This document shows, piece after piece, positions 54,449 through 63,688 of a DNA stretch of 64,000 nucleotides (its first letter is position 1; each line of letters starts with the position of its first letter). The stretch comes from Desulfogranum mediterraneum DSM 13871. GTDB taxonomy: Bacteria; Desulfobacterota; Desulfobulbia; Desulfobulbales; Desulfobulbaceae. The stretch spans positions 298,459-362,458 of the forward strand of contig NZ_AUCW01000003.1 of the NCBI RefSeq assembly GCF_000429965.1. Direction: 5' to 3'. The notes beneath the pieces were generated by a model. The model was not told where the DNA came from. It saw nothing but the letters and a program-made list of their open reading frames with translations, and searched no databases. The position numbers were made by a program, and so were the translations under genes.

Positions 54449-55687
54449 TCAATCCAAATTAATTTTTGAAATTTTAGAATAGGCCTTCATGACATCCCCC
54501 ATAACTACTCTGATATCATATTTCTCCTCAGCCTTTCTCCTGGCAACTCTTGCCATTTTTTCTCGATATTGGTTGTCAGAAAGGACTGTAAGTATCGCCT
54601 CTGCGAACTTTTCCGCATTCCCCACAGGGGTGACAACTCCATTTTCACCATCTGTTATCACCGCCATATTACCGGGTATATCTGAAACAACGGCAGGGAT
54701 ACCCCAACTCTGCGATTCGATTAAGGCGTTGGAAAGGCCCTCTACCCGAGAGGGCAATACAAACAAAGAAGCATCACAATAATATTTACCTGGGTCGTCA
54801 ACTCGCCCTACAAAGGTAACAGAATTCGTACACTTATTTTCCACAAGGTAGTCGACCCATTCGGAGCTGTCTCCGCCACCAACCACTGTCAGTCTCGCCT
54901 GGTGATTTTTCTCTGCTACAATACACCAGGCTTTGAACAACACATCAAAGGCCTTCCAGTCACTGCCCTGGGTTAAGTTCCCTACATATAAAACCTGATC
55001 AGGGAAACTGCGACTCACCTTTGAAGGTAAATGAACTCCGTTGGGGATTTGAAAAATACGATCTTCCCTAATGCCTTTCCCGACCAGCTCATCTTGAGTA
55101 AAAGCGGTCATGGCTATGTACCATGGAAGACGCCTTTGCCGATCCAAGATCCTCCGAAAAGGTACATCATAGCCAATGACGGGTAGAGCTGGCGTGGTTG
55201 CCTCCTGACATAATATGGCAGAAGAAGAATAGTTGGAAACAATCTGTGCGACCCCTCCCAGCCAAGAGGGCTCATGAAGATGAATGACATCAACCTTTCG
55301 CCCTGTAAACAACACCACAACAAACAGCTCAATCATGAACGAGAGGCGACTAATCCAGTTCAAGGGGAGCGACAACCAAAAAAAAGCACTATTGCTTACC
55401 TTGTTTTTTCGAAAAGATTGCGAACCGGAATTTGGCTTGCACAGCAGAGACAAGAAACGACGCACTACCCTTTGCCACCCTGCACGCAAAGGCGCCAAGG
55501 TACCTAACCGGAGGATTCTTACCTTTCCGTCATAATCCAATCTCCTCATGGACCAACTGGACCAAGAAGTAATTATTTCGCAGTCAACGTCCCTAGCAAA
55601 CAGTTCCTGCGCCACCATCCTGGCTTGTCGCTCAGATCCACCTTGAAGACCGGGCCAGTAATCCCATATCAACAGCCAAACTTTCAT
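54449..55687 (-). CDS. Family 4 glycosyltransferase
   Basis: About 412 residues from ATG 55687 (MKVWLLIWDYWPGLQGGSER); the open frame extends 29 codons further but those residues are not family-like. DVIHLHEPSWLGGVAQ, VLYVGNLTQGSDWKAFDVL, LTVVGGGDSSEW and VLPSRVEGLSNALIESQSWG are standard GT4 motifs, with both Glu of the EX7E element. A hydrophobic segment near residue 115 suggests membrane association. It lies 70 nt after the small transporter-like gene. Confidence 0.92.
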   Translation of the reverse strand: MKVWLLIWDYWPGLQGGSERQARMVAQELFARDVDCEIITSWSSWSMRRLDYDGKVRILRLGTLAPLRAGWQRVVRRFLSLLCKPNSGSQSFRKNKVSNSAFFWLSLPLNWISRLSFMIELFVVVLFTGRKVDVIHLHEPSWLGGVAQIVSNYSSSAILCQEATTPALPVIGYDVPFRRILDRQRRLPWYIAMTAFTQDELVGKGIREDRIFQIPNGVHLPSKVSRSFPDQVLYVGNLTQGSDWKAFDVLFKAWCIVAEKNHQARLTVVGGGDSSEWVDYLVENKCTNSVTFVGRVDDPGKYYCDASLFVLPSRVEGLSNALIESQSWGIPAVVSDIPGNMAVITDGENGVVTPVGNAEKFAEAILTVLSDNQYREKMARVARRKAEEKYDIRVVMGDVMKAYSKISKINLD

Positions 55688-55757
55688 GCTATTATCCGAC
55701 AACCCAAAAAAACTCGCGCCCAAACGCGTTCGCTTTGAAATCCCAAAACATTTACGG

Positions 55758-56120
55758 TCAACCCTTACCAGCAAGAAGCACGAGCAAAGAAGCTACTCCG
55801 AGCAACACACCCGTACCTTTTTGCAGGGACAGAGGCTCGCCCCATATAAGTACACCCGCCATTATGACTAATAACATCACAGCGATAGTATTAACTGGAC
55901 TTGCTAAACTTATTGGAAAGAGCTTCAACGCGTTGGAATAGAAAAAGAACGCAAGAAAGTATACAGCGACACTCAAAGCCATTACCATAAACCAGCTAAA
56001 AGTGTTTGGCTGTTTAGTTGACGCCACCTTTAAAAGAACCTGCGCCAGGGCAGAGAATACGACAGGAATGAGAAGGAAAAAATACTTAGTTATCAACAAA
56101 AACACCGCTATTGAAAGCAA
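55758..56120 (-). CDS. Small EamA/SMR-like membrane protein (ArnE/F-like)
   Basis: At most 120 residues with four membrane helices: FFLLIPVVFSALAQVLLKVA, FMVMALSVAVYFLAFFFY, LASPVNTIAVMLLVIMAG and GTGVLLGVASLLVLLAG. ALKLFPISLASPVN matches small EamA-like transporters such as the ArnE/ArnF flippase subunits. The start is unsure: the frame opens at TTG 56120, GTG 56105 is possible, and no good ribosome site is visible. A role in flipping a polyprenyl-phosphate sugar would fit the GtrB-like enzymes in this region. A second subunit is not seen, so it may act as a homodimer. Confidence 0.7.
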   Translation of the reverse strand: MLSIAVFLLITKYFFLLIPVVFSALAQVLLKVASTKQPNTFSWFMVMALSVAVYFLAFFFYSNALKLFPISLASPVNTIAVMLLVIMAGVLIWGEPLSLQKGTGVLLGVASLLVLLAGKG

Positions 56121-56635
56121 CCAAAGAAAATTTCAAGCTACACCTCCACCCATCCCTCCCAGACGGGATCATAGCCGATCGGGGTAATCCTTGCATGATA
56201 TTTGCCCCAGATAACCTTTGGCAGGAGACACAAAAGCAAAGTACCGTCTGATTATATTTCAAAAAAAAGTTATGCTTTATTCAGTATCAAACACTTGCCC
56301 GAAGAGATCCTGACTCTTCGATGTTTCATGTGGATTTCAGTACATTCTGAACCGGTGACACGAGAGGATAGATGATACTGAAAAAAGTTCCACGTTAGCC
56401 CAACCTCGCGACGGAAAGACAAAATACCGTGTAATTTAAAAATGTTATCCATACCTGGTCGTTCAGTATGGCACTACATCTTTCATTTTGTTGCAATGGT
56501 AGGCCGTATCTATTTCCTTAACCGGACAGCAGTGACTAAAAGTGCAAAATTTTTATACCCCTGTAATGGCGTGCTTTAAATTTTCGTAGCCGACGAACAA
56601 CCTTCGCCACAGATTTTTTTTAAAAATCAATCTCG
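56121..56635. other. Non-coding stretch, possible gene remnants
   Basis: No complete gene. On the minus strand a 38-codon frame (56138-56251) ends in GYDPVWEGWVEV, which looks protein-like but is too short to place. A 60-codon frame (56270-56452) is unrecognised. This gap coincides with the change from strongly AT-rich DNA to near 50% G+C and may be a junction between two imported cassettes. Confidence 0.4.
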
Positions 56636-57664
56636 CTAAGTTGGGCTAAGCAGCGCCTTCTTCCCTAATGCCAGCAGCAATAACATCCGATATTTCCCAA
56701 GAAAATCATACCTCGGCATTCGCATGTATCGAGCAACCAATGCGCTGTTTCGCTCTACACAGTTCCTATAACAGACAGCAAACCACACTTTTCGGATGTA
56801 CATCAGCCACAGGGAACGCTGTCCCATTGTTTCCGCCATCGAGACCGCCCGTTCGAACCAGTCATATGCCGACCTAATCTCAGCTTCATTATCTTGCAGG
56901 CGATTATGGACAATTCTAAGGTGCAGTTCCAGTTCATCATCCGAAACAGGCTCTTGCGAATAGACATCTAGCATGTGCCGATAGATCGCCAAACTTGCCT
57001 GTCGACGTTCCTGCTGACGAGTAGACGTGATGTTCTCAGAATGCATGCGATATGCAACAAGAGACCTCGACACATTACCGCAAACCACACCGCTCAATAC
57101 AAGACGCGACCATAACTCAAGATCCTGTGCAACACAAAACTCAGGATCGTATGTCAAGCCTGCCTCGGCCATGACGCTTCGCCGAAACATCACAGAAGAA
57201 TGGACAAAGGGACATTCCCACAGGATAGAAGCATGGATATCCTGCATATTGACTGGCGTGCGAATACGCCCTTTGCTCTGCCCAATGATTCGCGCCCAGG
57301 TACCGCAGACCCCTGCATCGGGATGTCTACGCATCCAGGTCATTTGATGCTCAAATCGTCGTGGGTACGAGATGTCATCTGCATCCATACGTGCAATGTA
57401 GTCACCACGTGCAACGCCCCACCCTTTCAACAAGGACAATGTCAATCCCAGGCGTTCTTCATTGTGCAATAACACTAGAGGAAGCTGACTGGTGTAGCTC
57501 TGTAGAATGCACGATGTATCATCATCTGATGCATCGTCGACAACCACAATCTCATCTGCCGGATGTGTTTGCTGGCAAAGACCATCCAGAGCATCTCGCA
57601 AGTACGTCGCTCCGTTTCGAACTGCCATCAACACGGAAATCTGAATCTTGGCATGATGACTCAC
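56636..57664 (-). CDS. Family 2 glycosyltransferase
   Basis: 342 residues. ISVLMAVRNGATYLRDALDGL opens the fold; VVVDDASDDDTS, LLKGWGVARGDYIARMDADD (DxD) and FCVAQDLELWSRL give donor and catalytic sites. The C-terminal 110 residues are helical. The ATG at 57664 overlaps the stop of the preceding GT4 gene (ATGA). This is the last gene of the operon 63199-56636, which differs in composition from the AT-rich section next to it. Confidence 0.93.
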   Translation of the reverse strand: MSHHAKIQISVLMAVRNGATYLRDALDGLCQQTHPADEIVVVDDASDDDTSCILQSYTSQLPLVLLHNEERLGLTLSLLKGWGVARGDYIARMDADDISYPRRFEHQMTWMRRHPDAGVCGTWARIIGQSKGRIRTPVNMQDIHASILWECPFVHSSVMFRRSVMAEAGLTYDPEFCVAQDLELWSRLVLSGVVCGNVSRSLVAYRMHSENITSTRQQERRQASLAIYRHMLDVYSQEPVSDDELELHLRIVHNRLQDNEAEIRSAYDWFERAVSMAETMGQRSLWLMYIRKVWFAVCYRNCVERNSALVARYMRMPRYDFLGKYRMLLLLALGKKALLSPT

Positions 57665-58836
57665 AACACCATATCCTCACCCAGAGATTCAAAGACAACT
57701 CTATGCCTTTCGAGCCACGATACGACGTCGAAATCATCTACTGCCCGGCGCCGGGCGGCGCGCGAATAACTAGAATATGATGCCATAATCGTCTCAACAC
57801 CTGCGGCCATATCCGTCGCCGATGGCCAATGACGCGCCTCCCAATCAACTGGTGCGGGAATCCCAACCCCCGAATCGGCATCAACCTGTTCAGGAATACC
57901 GCCTGATGCCGAGTAGACAACGGGCAATCCTGATGCCATGGCCTCAACAACCAGGCGCGGACAGCAATCATTGTACTGGGAATGCAGCAGTATATGAGAG
58001 CGCCGAAACAACTCAGGGGCCGCCTTCTGGGAGTACGGCCCACTGATCGAAACATATGACTCAATATGTCGCTTAGACAGGTAGTCTCTAACCTGTTGCT
58101 CTGCAACATCTTCTTCTGCCCACGCGAGACGCCCCGCAATTTCCAGATAGGCATCTACTCCATTGTTCCGCAACTCATAGATTACATTTAGCGCAGTCTC
58201 TACACGACGGAAAAGATTATGAGTTCCTGCGATAAGAAGCCGAAGGGGTTCGAGCGGCAAAGGTTTGTCTATGGGACAGAAGCAGTCTGTGTTTACAGGG
58301 TTATGCAGGATTTCACATGCACTATCACGTTTACCAATATATCGATCAGCCGCTAACTTACAAAAATGACTCTGATAGAAAACATAATCCGCCTCCTGCA
58401 AAACAGAGCGTATAAAGTGGTTTGTGCGTTTCCACGCCCCACCATGTACAGGATAAGAGACCCCATTCTGGTTGAGCACAACCTTGGCGCCATTCTCTCT
58501 GGCAATTCTCGCCATGGTGTTGGCATAAGGCGGCAGTGCGCTGCTGACCAGATACAGAATATTCGGCTGCTCTGCGCAATTCGGAAAGATCATCTGCAGA
58601 TCCTGAACCTTAATAATTCCCCCACCACTTAATTCGTCTCTAGACTGCATCGAGTCAGCCCCGTAATACACGCGACATCCTTCCGAAGGTTGTGGCTGTC
58701 GCCATCGCTGACGTTCACGCCGCCAAATCTGACACTTCGAGATAATCTCGTAGAAATAGTTCATAAAGAAATCACCTACTGGTTGCTGCATCCGGGTCCG
58801 GCTGAAATTCGCAACGATATTGCAAAACAAACTCAT
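57661..58836 (-). CDS. Family 4 glycosyltransferase
   Basis: 391 residues. ILYLVSSALPPYANTMARIA and VVLNQNGVSYP belong to the acceptor domain; LRLLIAGTHNLFRRVETAL and VSISGPYSQKAAPELFRRSH to the donor domain; HSQYNDCCPRLVVEAMASGL has the EX7E-type Glu. A C-terminal segment with RRRAVDDFDVVSWLERH is usual. The start at ATG 58836 has a weak AAGAG; internal Met residues are alternatives. It lies 28 nt after the toroid gene and overlaps the following GT2 gene by 4 nt. Confidence 0.9.
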   Translation of the reverse strand: MSLFCNIVANFSRTRMQQPVGDFFMNYFYEIISKCQIWRRERQRWRQPQPSEGCRVYYGADSMQSRDELSGGGIIKVQDLQMIFPNCAEQPNILYLVSSALPPYANTMARIARENGAKVVLNQNGVSYPVHGGAWKRTNHFIRSVLQEADYVFYQSHFCKLAADRYIGKRDSACEILHNPVNTDCFCPIDKPLPLEPLRLLIAGTHNLFRRVETALNVIYELRNNGVDAYLEIAGRLAWAEEDVAEQQVRDYLSKRHIESYVSISGPYSQKAAPELFRRSHILLHSQYNDCCPRLVVEAMASGLPVVYSASGGIPEQVDADSGVGIPAPVDWEARHWPSATDMAAGVETIMASYSSYSRAARRRAVDDFDVVSWLERHRVVFESLGEDMVL

Positions 58837-58864
58837 TACTCTTCACGCATATCATCAGTCACTA

Positions 58865-59965
58865 TCAGGTATGCATCGGCTTCCAACCTGAACGATGCTG
58901 AAAAAGCTCAGGAGCCAGATCGACACACATCGCCAGTGCCCAGGTAAACATGACTGCACCATGCATATCACTTTCAGGCAGGCCACATGTAACCTGACAC
59001 CCAAAGTACGAGCTCTCGGCGCGATCAGGAAAAAATGAAAAGCCGCCATCGTCACGAATGAACCGTTGCAGATGAGCGACAGAATCCGCAACTAACGTGT
59101 TAATCTGGTGGCAATACTTAGTCGAATCACACCCACGCGAAGCATTCCACACGACATACAGACGATTTAAAAAACCACATCCATCACTTTCAAAGGGCTG
59201 ACTCAGTGCAAATCTCATCAGTGCAGACGAATCAGGAAAAGGACGATCCAACCAATTCAACATTGAAAAAACCTTCATTGCCCCATTGATCTTCATGTTG
59301 TCAGGAATGTCCCCCTCATACCAGCACCCATCGTCTCTCTGAATGGTCGCAAGGCAACCGCAGACAGCGTTGACCACAGATTCATAATCGTCGACATTCC
59401 TGAACATACGGTTATTGACCGAAAGAAAGAACATCTCATGCGACAGATGACTGGCACAGCCCCACGGTGTCGTCCAGTCCAACGAATGGAAATACTCAAC
59501 GGCCTTGTCTGGTGATGTAAGTCCGGCAGGCAGGGGATACCGAAGTTTATGTCCATACTCCAGCAGGACTGAGGCAATCTGCCTGGTATCTGCACGAAGG
59601 TTCCGCTCTCTTTGAATACGTGCAGGCACCGGCCATTCACAGAGTCTCAAAATAGCGGCTATATACGTTTTCCAGGTAGGCACCGGCACATCGGCCAAAA
59701 AAGGATCAGCAAAGTAGCCGTCCTCTCTTTGATTTGACGCCAGGAACTCGAGGCCACCTTTGACTCTCTCGGCCGGCCACTTGAAATGCAGCCCGCAATT
59801 CCATGCCGCTTTCAACGCGAAGCATGTCGAGAAGAATGCTGCATTCCCCTCGATCGGGATCAGACTGCCTTCCGTCGAATAACGAAAACGACCCTCGTCA
59901 AGATCGCTGGCCACCTTTTCGAACCACGCTCCAAGAGCATCTCGATATATTGCCAGATCAAACAC
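58865..59965 (-). CDS. Alpha/alpha-toroid (prenyltransferase/squalene-cyclase repeat-like) protein of unknown role
   Basis: 366 residues, cytoplasmic, mostly helical. It has several copies of the toroid repeat ending: GLEFLASNQREDGYF, GCLATIQRDDGCWYEG and HLQRFIRDDGGFSFFPD, similar to the QxxDG-W/F motif of terpene cyclases and prenyltransferases. The DxDD acid of squalene-hopene cyclase is not seen, so cyclase activity is doubtful. Conserved Cys and His residues are scattered (GCASHLSHEMFF, KYCHQINTL). GTG 59965 has a perfect AGGAGG upstream and overlaps the preceding GT4 gene by 8 nt. Embedded among glycosyltransferases, it may act on a lipid-linked saccharide or as a lyase or epimerase; I cannot say which. 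Confidence 0.7.
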   Translation of the reverse strand: MFDLAIYRDALGAWFEKVASDLDEGRFRYSTEGSLIPIEGNAAFFSTCFALKAAWNCGLHFKWPAERVKGGLEFLASNQREDGYFADPFLADVPVPTWKTYIAAILRLCEWPVPARIQRERNLRADTRQIASVLLEYGHKLRYPLPAGLTSPDKAVEYFHSLDWTTPWGCASHLSHEMFFLSVNNRMFRNVDDYESVVNAVCGCLATIQRDDGCWYEGDIPDNMKINGAMKVFSMLNWLDRPFPDSSALMRFALSQPFESDGCGFLNRLYVVWNASRGCDSTKYCHQINTLVADSVAHLQRFIRDDGGFSFFPDRAESSYFGCQVTCGLPESDMHGAVMFTWALAMCVDLAPELFQHRSGWKPMHT

Positions 59966-61046
59966 GCTTCCCTCCTAGTATGGTTCTCTTCATATGAGAC
60001 AACCACATAATGGTTCGGTACTTGATGACCGGCAGCACTCCAAACTCACGCCACAGCAGTCGTTCGAGGTTCACCGTGGCCCAGATACAAGAGATACGTG
60101 AAACAGGCCGTGTATCTAACGTACCTGCGAAGGCCACATATTGAGAAGCCAACACCTTCATTGTCGGAAGTTGCTCGACGCTTTCATATTGATGATGATT
60201 AAGAACAATTCGGTCCAGCAAATCCGGAATTTCTTCCGGCGACTCATATAGCTCGCCACGGTCCTTTGGCAGCACCTCCGGGTTGCTCGTAGTATTGGAT
60301 GCCACAACAACTTTTCCTGAATAAATAGCCTCCAACAGCATATTTGAACACGCTTCCACGCGTGATGGAAAGATGAAGATATCGTGCTCTGCCAACAGAC
60401 GAGCTAACTGGTCAGGTGCAACGGGAGGGCGAACTACGATGTTACTATAAGTTACCTGAGTTCTTCCCACAAATGTAAACGCATACCTATAGAAATCCAA
60501 GACATCATCCAGGTATGCGAGAACGTCTCCTCCCTTGTTGTAATTGTCAGACCATGATGCGTACAGCAGTCGAACCTTGCCCCCTTCCTCAGCCTCATCT
60601 CTCCACACCACATCGCTGGGAGGAAAGTGCTTCTCGCCAGGCACATTGATGATAACGGTTGCCGGAACATTCTCGGGTGCCCCAGCGGTGATATTGGCAC
60701 CTTTAGACCAGGATGACTGATAGACAATCCCATCGGCGAACTGACGGAGGAAATAGAAAAAAAGGCGATCCCAGCAGGACTGATCCTCGGTTCCCCGTGC
60801 AATTGAAATAGGCCCGGCCAAGCGGCAAAGCAGCTTCTTGCCATGTTTGCACTTCAAGCGGATCGCCTCTGACATCAATCCGAATATCCGAAAAGAAGGA
60901 GAGAGATTGAGCAGGACGATATCACATTCTTCAGGGCTGTTCGCGTAATGACCGTCCACTGCGAAACGCTCGCCAACCGAGTTCATAAAATTGTTCCCGC
61001 CCCCGGAAGGGCCGGAACTGGAAACATACAGACAATAAAATTTCAT
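59958..61046 (-). CDS. Family 4-like glycosyltransferase
   Basis: 362 residues. MKFYCLYVSSSGPSGGGNNF opens the acceptor domain; VRLLYASWSDNYNKGGDVL and FTFVGRTQVTYSN lead the donor domain; FPSRVEACSNMLLEAIYSG with ASNTTSNPEVL is the EX7E-type site. The N-terminal domain is shorter than in most GT4 members. It overlaps the toroid gene by 8 nt, which ties the two functionally. Confidence 0.88.
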   Translation of the reverse strand: MKFYCLYVSSSGPSGGGNNFMNSVGERFAVDGHYANSPEECDIVLLNLSPSFRIFGLMSEAIRLKCKHGKKLLCRLAGPISIARGTEDQSCWDRLFFYFLRQFADGIVYQSSWSKGANITAGAPENVPATVIINVPGEKHFPPSDVVWRDEAEEGGKVRLLYASWSDNYNKGGDVLAYLDDVLDFYRYAFTFVGRTQVTYSNIVVRPPVAPDQLARLLAEHDIFIFPSRVEACSNMLLEAIYSGKVVVASNTTSNPEVLPKDRGELYESPEEIPDLLDRIVLNHHQYESVEQLPTMKVLASQYVAFAGTLDTRPVSRISCIWATVNLERLLWREFGVLPVIKYRTIMWLSHMKRTILGGKRV

Positions 61047-61066
61047 ACCGGCGATCTATTTAATTT

Positions 61067-62086
61067 TTACTGAAATATCTGCCCCATTCGCTCAAGCAAC
61101 GCCCCATAGTTGTTAACCCTGATCGTTTGCTGGAAAGTTGTTCCAACCACTTCTTCGGTGAATTGCGGATCCTCCATGCAGCGTGTTACCAGTTCTGCAG
61201 CTTCTTGAGGGGAACTGTAGATCATACTCGGTGCAAGAAAGTCGGCAGCCATCCCAACTCTCGTGGCTATTACGGGAACCTTGCAGAGGGCTGTTTCTAC
61301 AGCAGCCATAGGGGCACCTTCTGATTTCGAAGAGACAATATAGAGATCGCATAGGTTGTAGAATAGATTTGTTTCGGATTTTGACAGAAAGTTCTTCCCA
61401 TCATGATAATCATCGCGTCCCGAAATGACGTACGACTCGTCTCCGATATAGTAGTATGGTATCGAGAGACGTTGGCATTGCTTAATGATGTAGTGGCGCC
61501 GCGGTCCCCCAAGAAGCAACACAAACTTATCCTGATCCAGACGCTGCAGCACACTCAACAGAAGGTCCGGATCCTTTTGCCACTTCGGCTTATCGAGCTC
61601 ATCCCCCAGAGAGTCGCGCTGCAGCGAGCCTATTACATAGCGCCCCTTAAGTCTGGAATAGTCAAGCCCCAGGCGAGCAGCTAAGTCCTTTTTCGATAAG
61701 CGTACGGGAGAGTAAATCGTTTCATCTACATACACAGGATTGTAGTGCATTGCCGATTCTTCTATTCCCTCAGCTTTCAGAAACTCGAACTGCTGGGTAT
61801 TGAAATAGATATACTCATCCGCAATTTTCCTTATGGGCTCAAAGTATTCGGGATGAAATGCTGGGTTACTGCTCAGAACAGCGTAGAAACGCTTGTTGGG
61901 GAAAGCGCGCTTAAGCAAGAACCAGTACCATTTAATCATGTGGTACCATGTGACTGCGACTATTGCCTCTGCGGCTATTGGGTTCCCTACAATCTGATGT
62001 CCGAGTTCTCTCAGGACCTTTCTGTAATGGACCTCATCGACCCCCGTGGCCCACATCTGGTCACACCCAATAATGTATATCTTCAT
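61067..62086 (-). CDS. Family 4-like glycosyltransferase
   Basis: 339 residues. MKIYIIGCDQMWATGVDEVH opens the acceptor domain; RYVIGSLQRDSLG and KFVLLLGGPRRHYI lie in the donor domain; SSKSEGAPMAAVETALCKVP supplies the EX7E element, followed by VIATRVGMAADFL. It is 20 nt upstream of the next glycosyltransferase gene and part of the operon 63199-56636. Confidence 0.88.
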   Translation of the reverse strand: MKIYIIGCDQMWATGVDEVHYRKVLRELGHQIVGNPIAAEAIVAVTWYHMIKWYWFLLKRAFPNKRFYAVLSSNPAFHPEYFEPIRKIADEYIYFNTQQFEFLKAEGIEESAMHYNPVYVDETIYSPVRLSKKDLAARLGLDYSRLKGRYVIGSLQRDSLGDELDKPKWQKDPDLLLSVLQRLDQDKFVLLLGGPRRHYIIKQCQRLSIPYYYIGDESYVISGRDDYHDGKNFLSKSETNLFYNLCDLYIVSSKSEGAPMAAVETALCKVPVIATRVGMAADFLAPSMIYSSPQEAAELVTRCMEDPQFTEEVVGTTFQQTIRVNNYGALLERMGQIFQ

Positions 62087-62152
62087 TCGGAGCCCTCAAA
62101 GTAAAATCGTTGCGTTCCACGATAGATACAGGCTGCATAAACAGCCCTGCGG

Positions 62153-63199
62153 TCAGAATTCAGTATTCTGTGCGGCAAGCATCTTGCGTTGACTTATCTT
62201 CCTTTGTTTCAATTTGTACGCCGTACCTCGCCTCTGGTCCCAATGCTTGAATGGCGACCAGGCAATATCCAGAAGCGTATGCTTAATGGCTTTACCTGGG
62301 CTGCCGTTCATCCAGAAACAGTCCGCAGCATAACGATGCCCTTGCGCCATGGCATCGCGACGGAGTGATTGGTATGGCTGCGCCTCTGGCATGGCATACA
62401 GATTCCTCGCGATGCTTAGCCGCTCCAGCGCACGCGTCTCGGGCCACTCGTTATGGCTCTTCGTCGCACTGTGATAACGGTAGTAGACCAATTTCTCGTG
62501 GAGATAGAGGGCAGGTTTGAGAATGGCCAGTCGCAGCAACAGGTCTATATCCATCACAAAATGCAGATCTTCGTTGAGCCCACCGACCTGCAGAACCAGG
62601 TCACGATCCATTAGGCATCCCGGCTGAGTACCCGTTTTCAGCGTCGCTATGGATCTGCCGACATCGGGGGCCAGCCGCGTCGGCGGACCAAAGGCATTCT
62701 CGGTCGTTGCATGAAGGCTGCCATCGGCGTAGATAACATCTTCATAGCCGTGTACTAAACTTGCCTCAGGATGTTCCAAAAGCGCATTAACAGCCTTAAA
62801 CAGACAACAAGGGGTCAAGATATCATCTGAGTTCTGCCAGTTAAAATACTTACCAGTGGACTTCCTTAACCCTTTATTGATGGCATCACTCTGCCCCCGG
62901 TCCTTCTCGCTCACCCAAAAGGTCAGCCAAGGTTCATACTTTCGAATAATATTGACACTGCCATCCGATGACTCTGCATCATACACAAGAAACTCAAGAT
63001 CCGGATACCCCTGGAGCAAAACCGAGCGTATCGATTCCTCAATAAATTCTGCCTGGTTGTATGACGGCATAACGATGCTCACACGAGGCCAATCAACACG
63101 TTTCCTTAACCATGCAGAACTGTCGCTAGCCTCGGTCCATGGCCAGCCAGTCCGACCTGCAGGTGGCGCTGGGATATCTTGTAACGACGGACACCTCAT
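62153..63199 (-). CDS. Family 2 glycosyltransferase
   Basis: 348 residues with about 38 extra N-terminal residues before the fold. RVSIVMPSYNQAEFIEESI and VYDAESSDGSVNII start the GT2 domain; KDRGQSDAINKGL and FNWQNSDDILTPCC give a Ser-Asp-Asp donor site in place of plain DxD; FVMDIDLLLRLA supplies the second acidic motif. This is the pattern of small GT2 enzymes that often add N-acetylated or deoxy sugars. ATG 63199 has AGGAG 5 nt upstream. It is the first gene of the six-gene operon ending at 56636. Confidence 0.92.
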   Translation of the reverse strand: MRCPSLQDIPAPPAGRTGWPWTEASDSSAWLRKRVDWPRVSIVMPSYNQAEFIEESIRSVLLQGYPDLEFLVYDAESSDGSVNIIRKYEPWLTFWVSEKDRGQSDAINKGLRKSTGKYFNWQNSDDILTPCCLFKAVNALLEHPEASLVHGYEDVIYADGSLHATTENAFGPPTRLAPDVGRSIATLKTGTQPGCLMDRDLVLQVGGLNEDLHFVMDIDLLLRLAILKPALYLHEKLVYYRYHSATKSHNEWPETRALERLSIARNLYAMPEAQPYQSLRRDAMAQGHRYAADCFWMNGSPGKAIKHTLLDIAWSPFKHWDQRRGTAYKLKQRKISQRKMLAAQNTEF

Positions 63200-63389
63200 C
63201 TAATCTCCTCTGTATTATCGTTGCCCATTTTCTATTCGCTTAGGCCAACTCTCTTTTCACATTCAGCATAACCTGACATATCAATCTCCCTACCCGCTCT
63301 CCGTGAGAATGTTATTGCTGCCTCATGTGTTGCATGTTCACCATCTGAGTAAAACTCAGGCCCTACAAACTCATGGTTAAAGTAAGTAA

Positions 63390-63475
63390 CCACCGGTAAA
63401 ACCGGTGGCTTTAAAAAACTGTGAACCGCTCAAAGCGGTATGTTAAAAAGTTTCGCTGACCACCATTCGGTGGTC
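63390..63475 (-). mobile_element. IS200/IS605-type right end: three consecutive hairpins
   Basis: Three perfect hairpins follow the tnpA remnant: GACCACC-ATTC-GGTGGTC (63458-63475), ACCGCT-CAA-AGCGGT (63425-63439) and CCACCGGT-AAA-ACCGGTGG (63390-63408). IS200/IS605 elements carry subterminal hairpins at their ends. The rest of 63200-63389 shows no gene. Confidence 0.6.
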
Positions 63476-63477
63476 GC

Positions 63478-63621
63478 CTATTGTAATAATGACAGTTGCT
63501 CGACACGCTTATCTTCTTTTTCTTGCTCACGGATATAAGCACGAACAACATCCTCATCGGTGCCAAAAGTTGAAACAAAATAGCCTCGCGCCCAGAAACT
63601 CATGCCGCCATAGTTTTTCGG
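63478..63621 (-). pseudogene. tnpA: IS200/IS605-type transposase TnpA, C-terminal remnant
   Basis: An open run of 47 codons ends at TAG 63478-63480 and contains GGMSFWARGYFVSTFG and VVRAYIREQEKEDKRVEQL, the C-terminal signature of IS200/IS605 TnpA (Y1 transposase). An in-frame TAG at 63622-63624 cuts it off from what precedes, and the HUH motif and catalytic Tyr region are missing. It is a fossil, probably truncated when the ISL3 element inserted beside it. Confidence 0.75.
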
Positions 63622-63688
63622 CTATATCCGAATCTCCCAACGAGGTAACTCCCGACACAGCCGGTGGCCCCATGGTTTGACAGCACAT

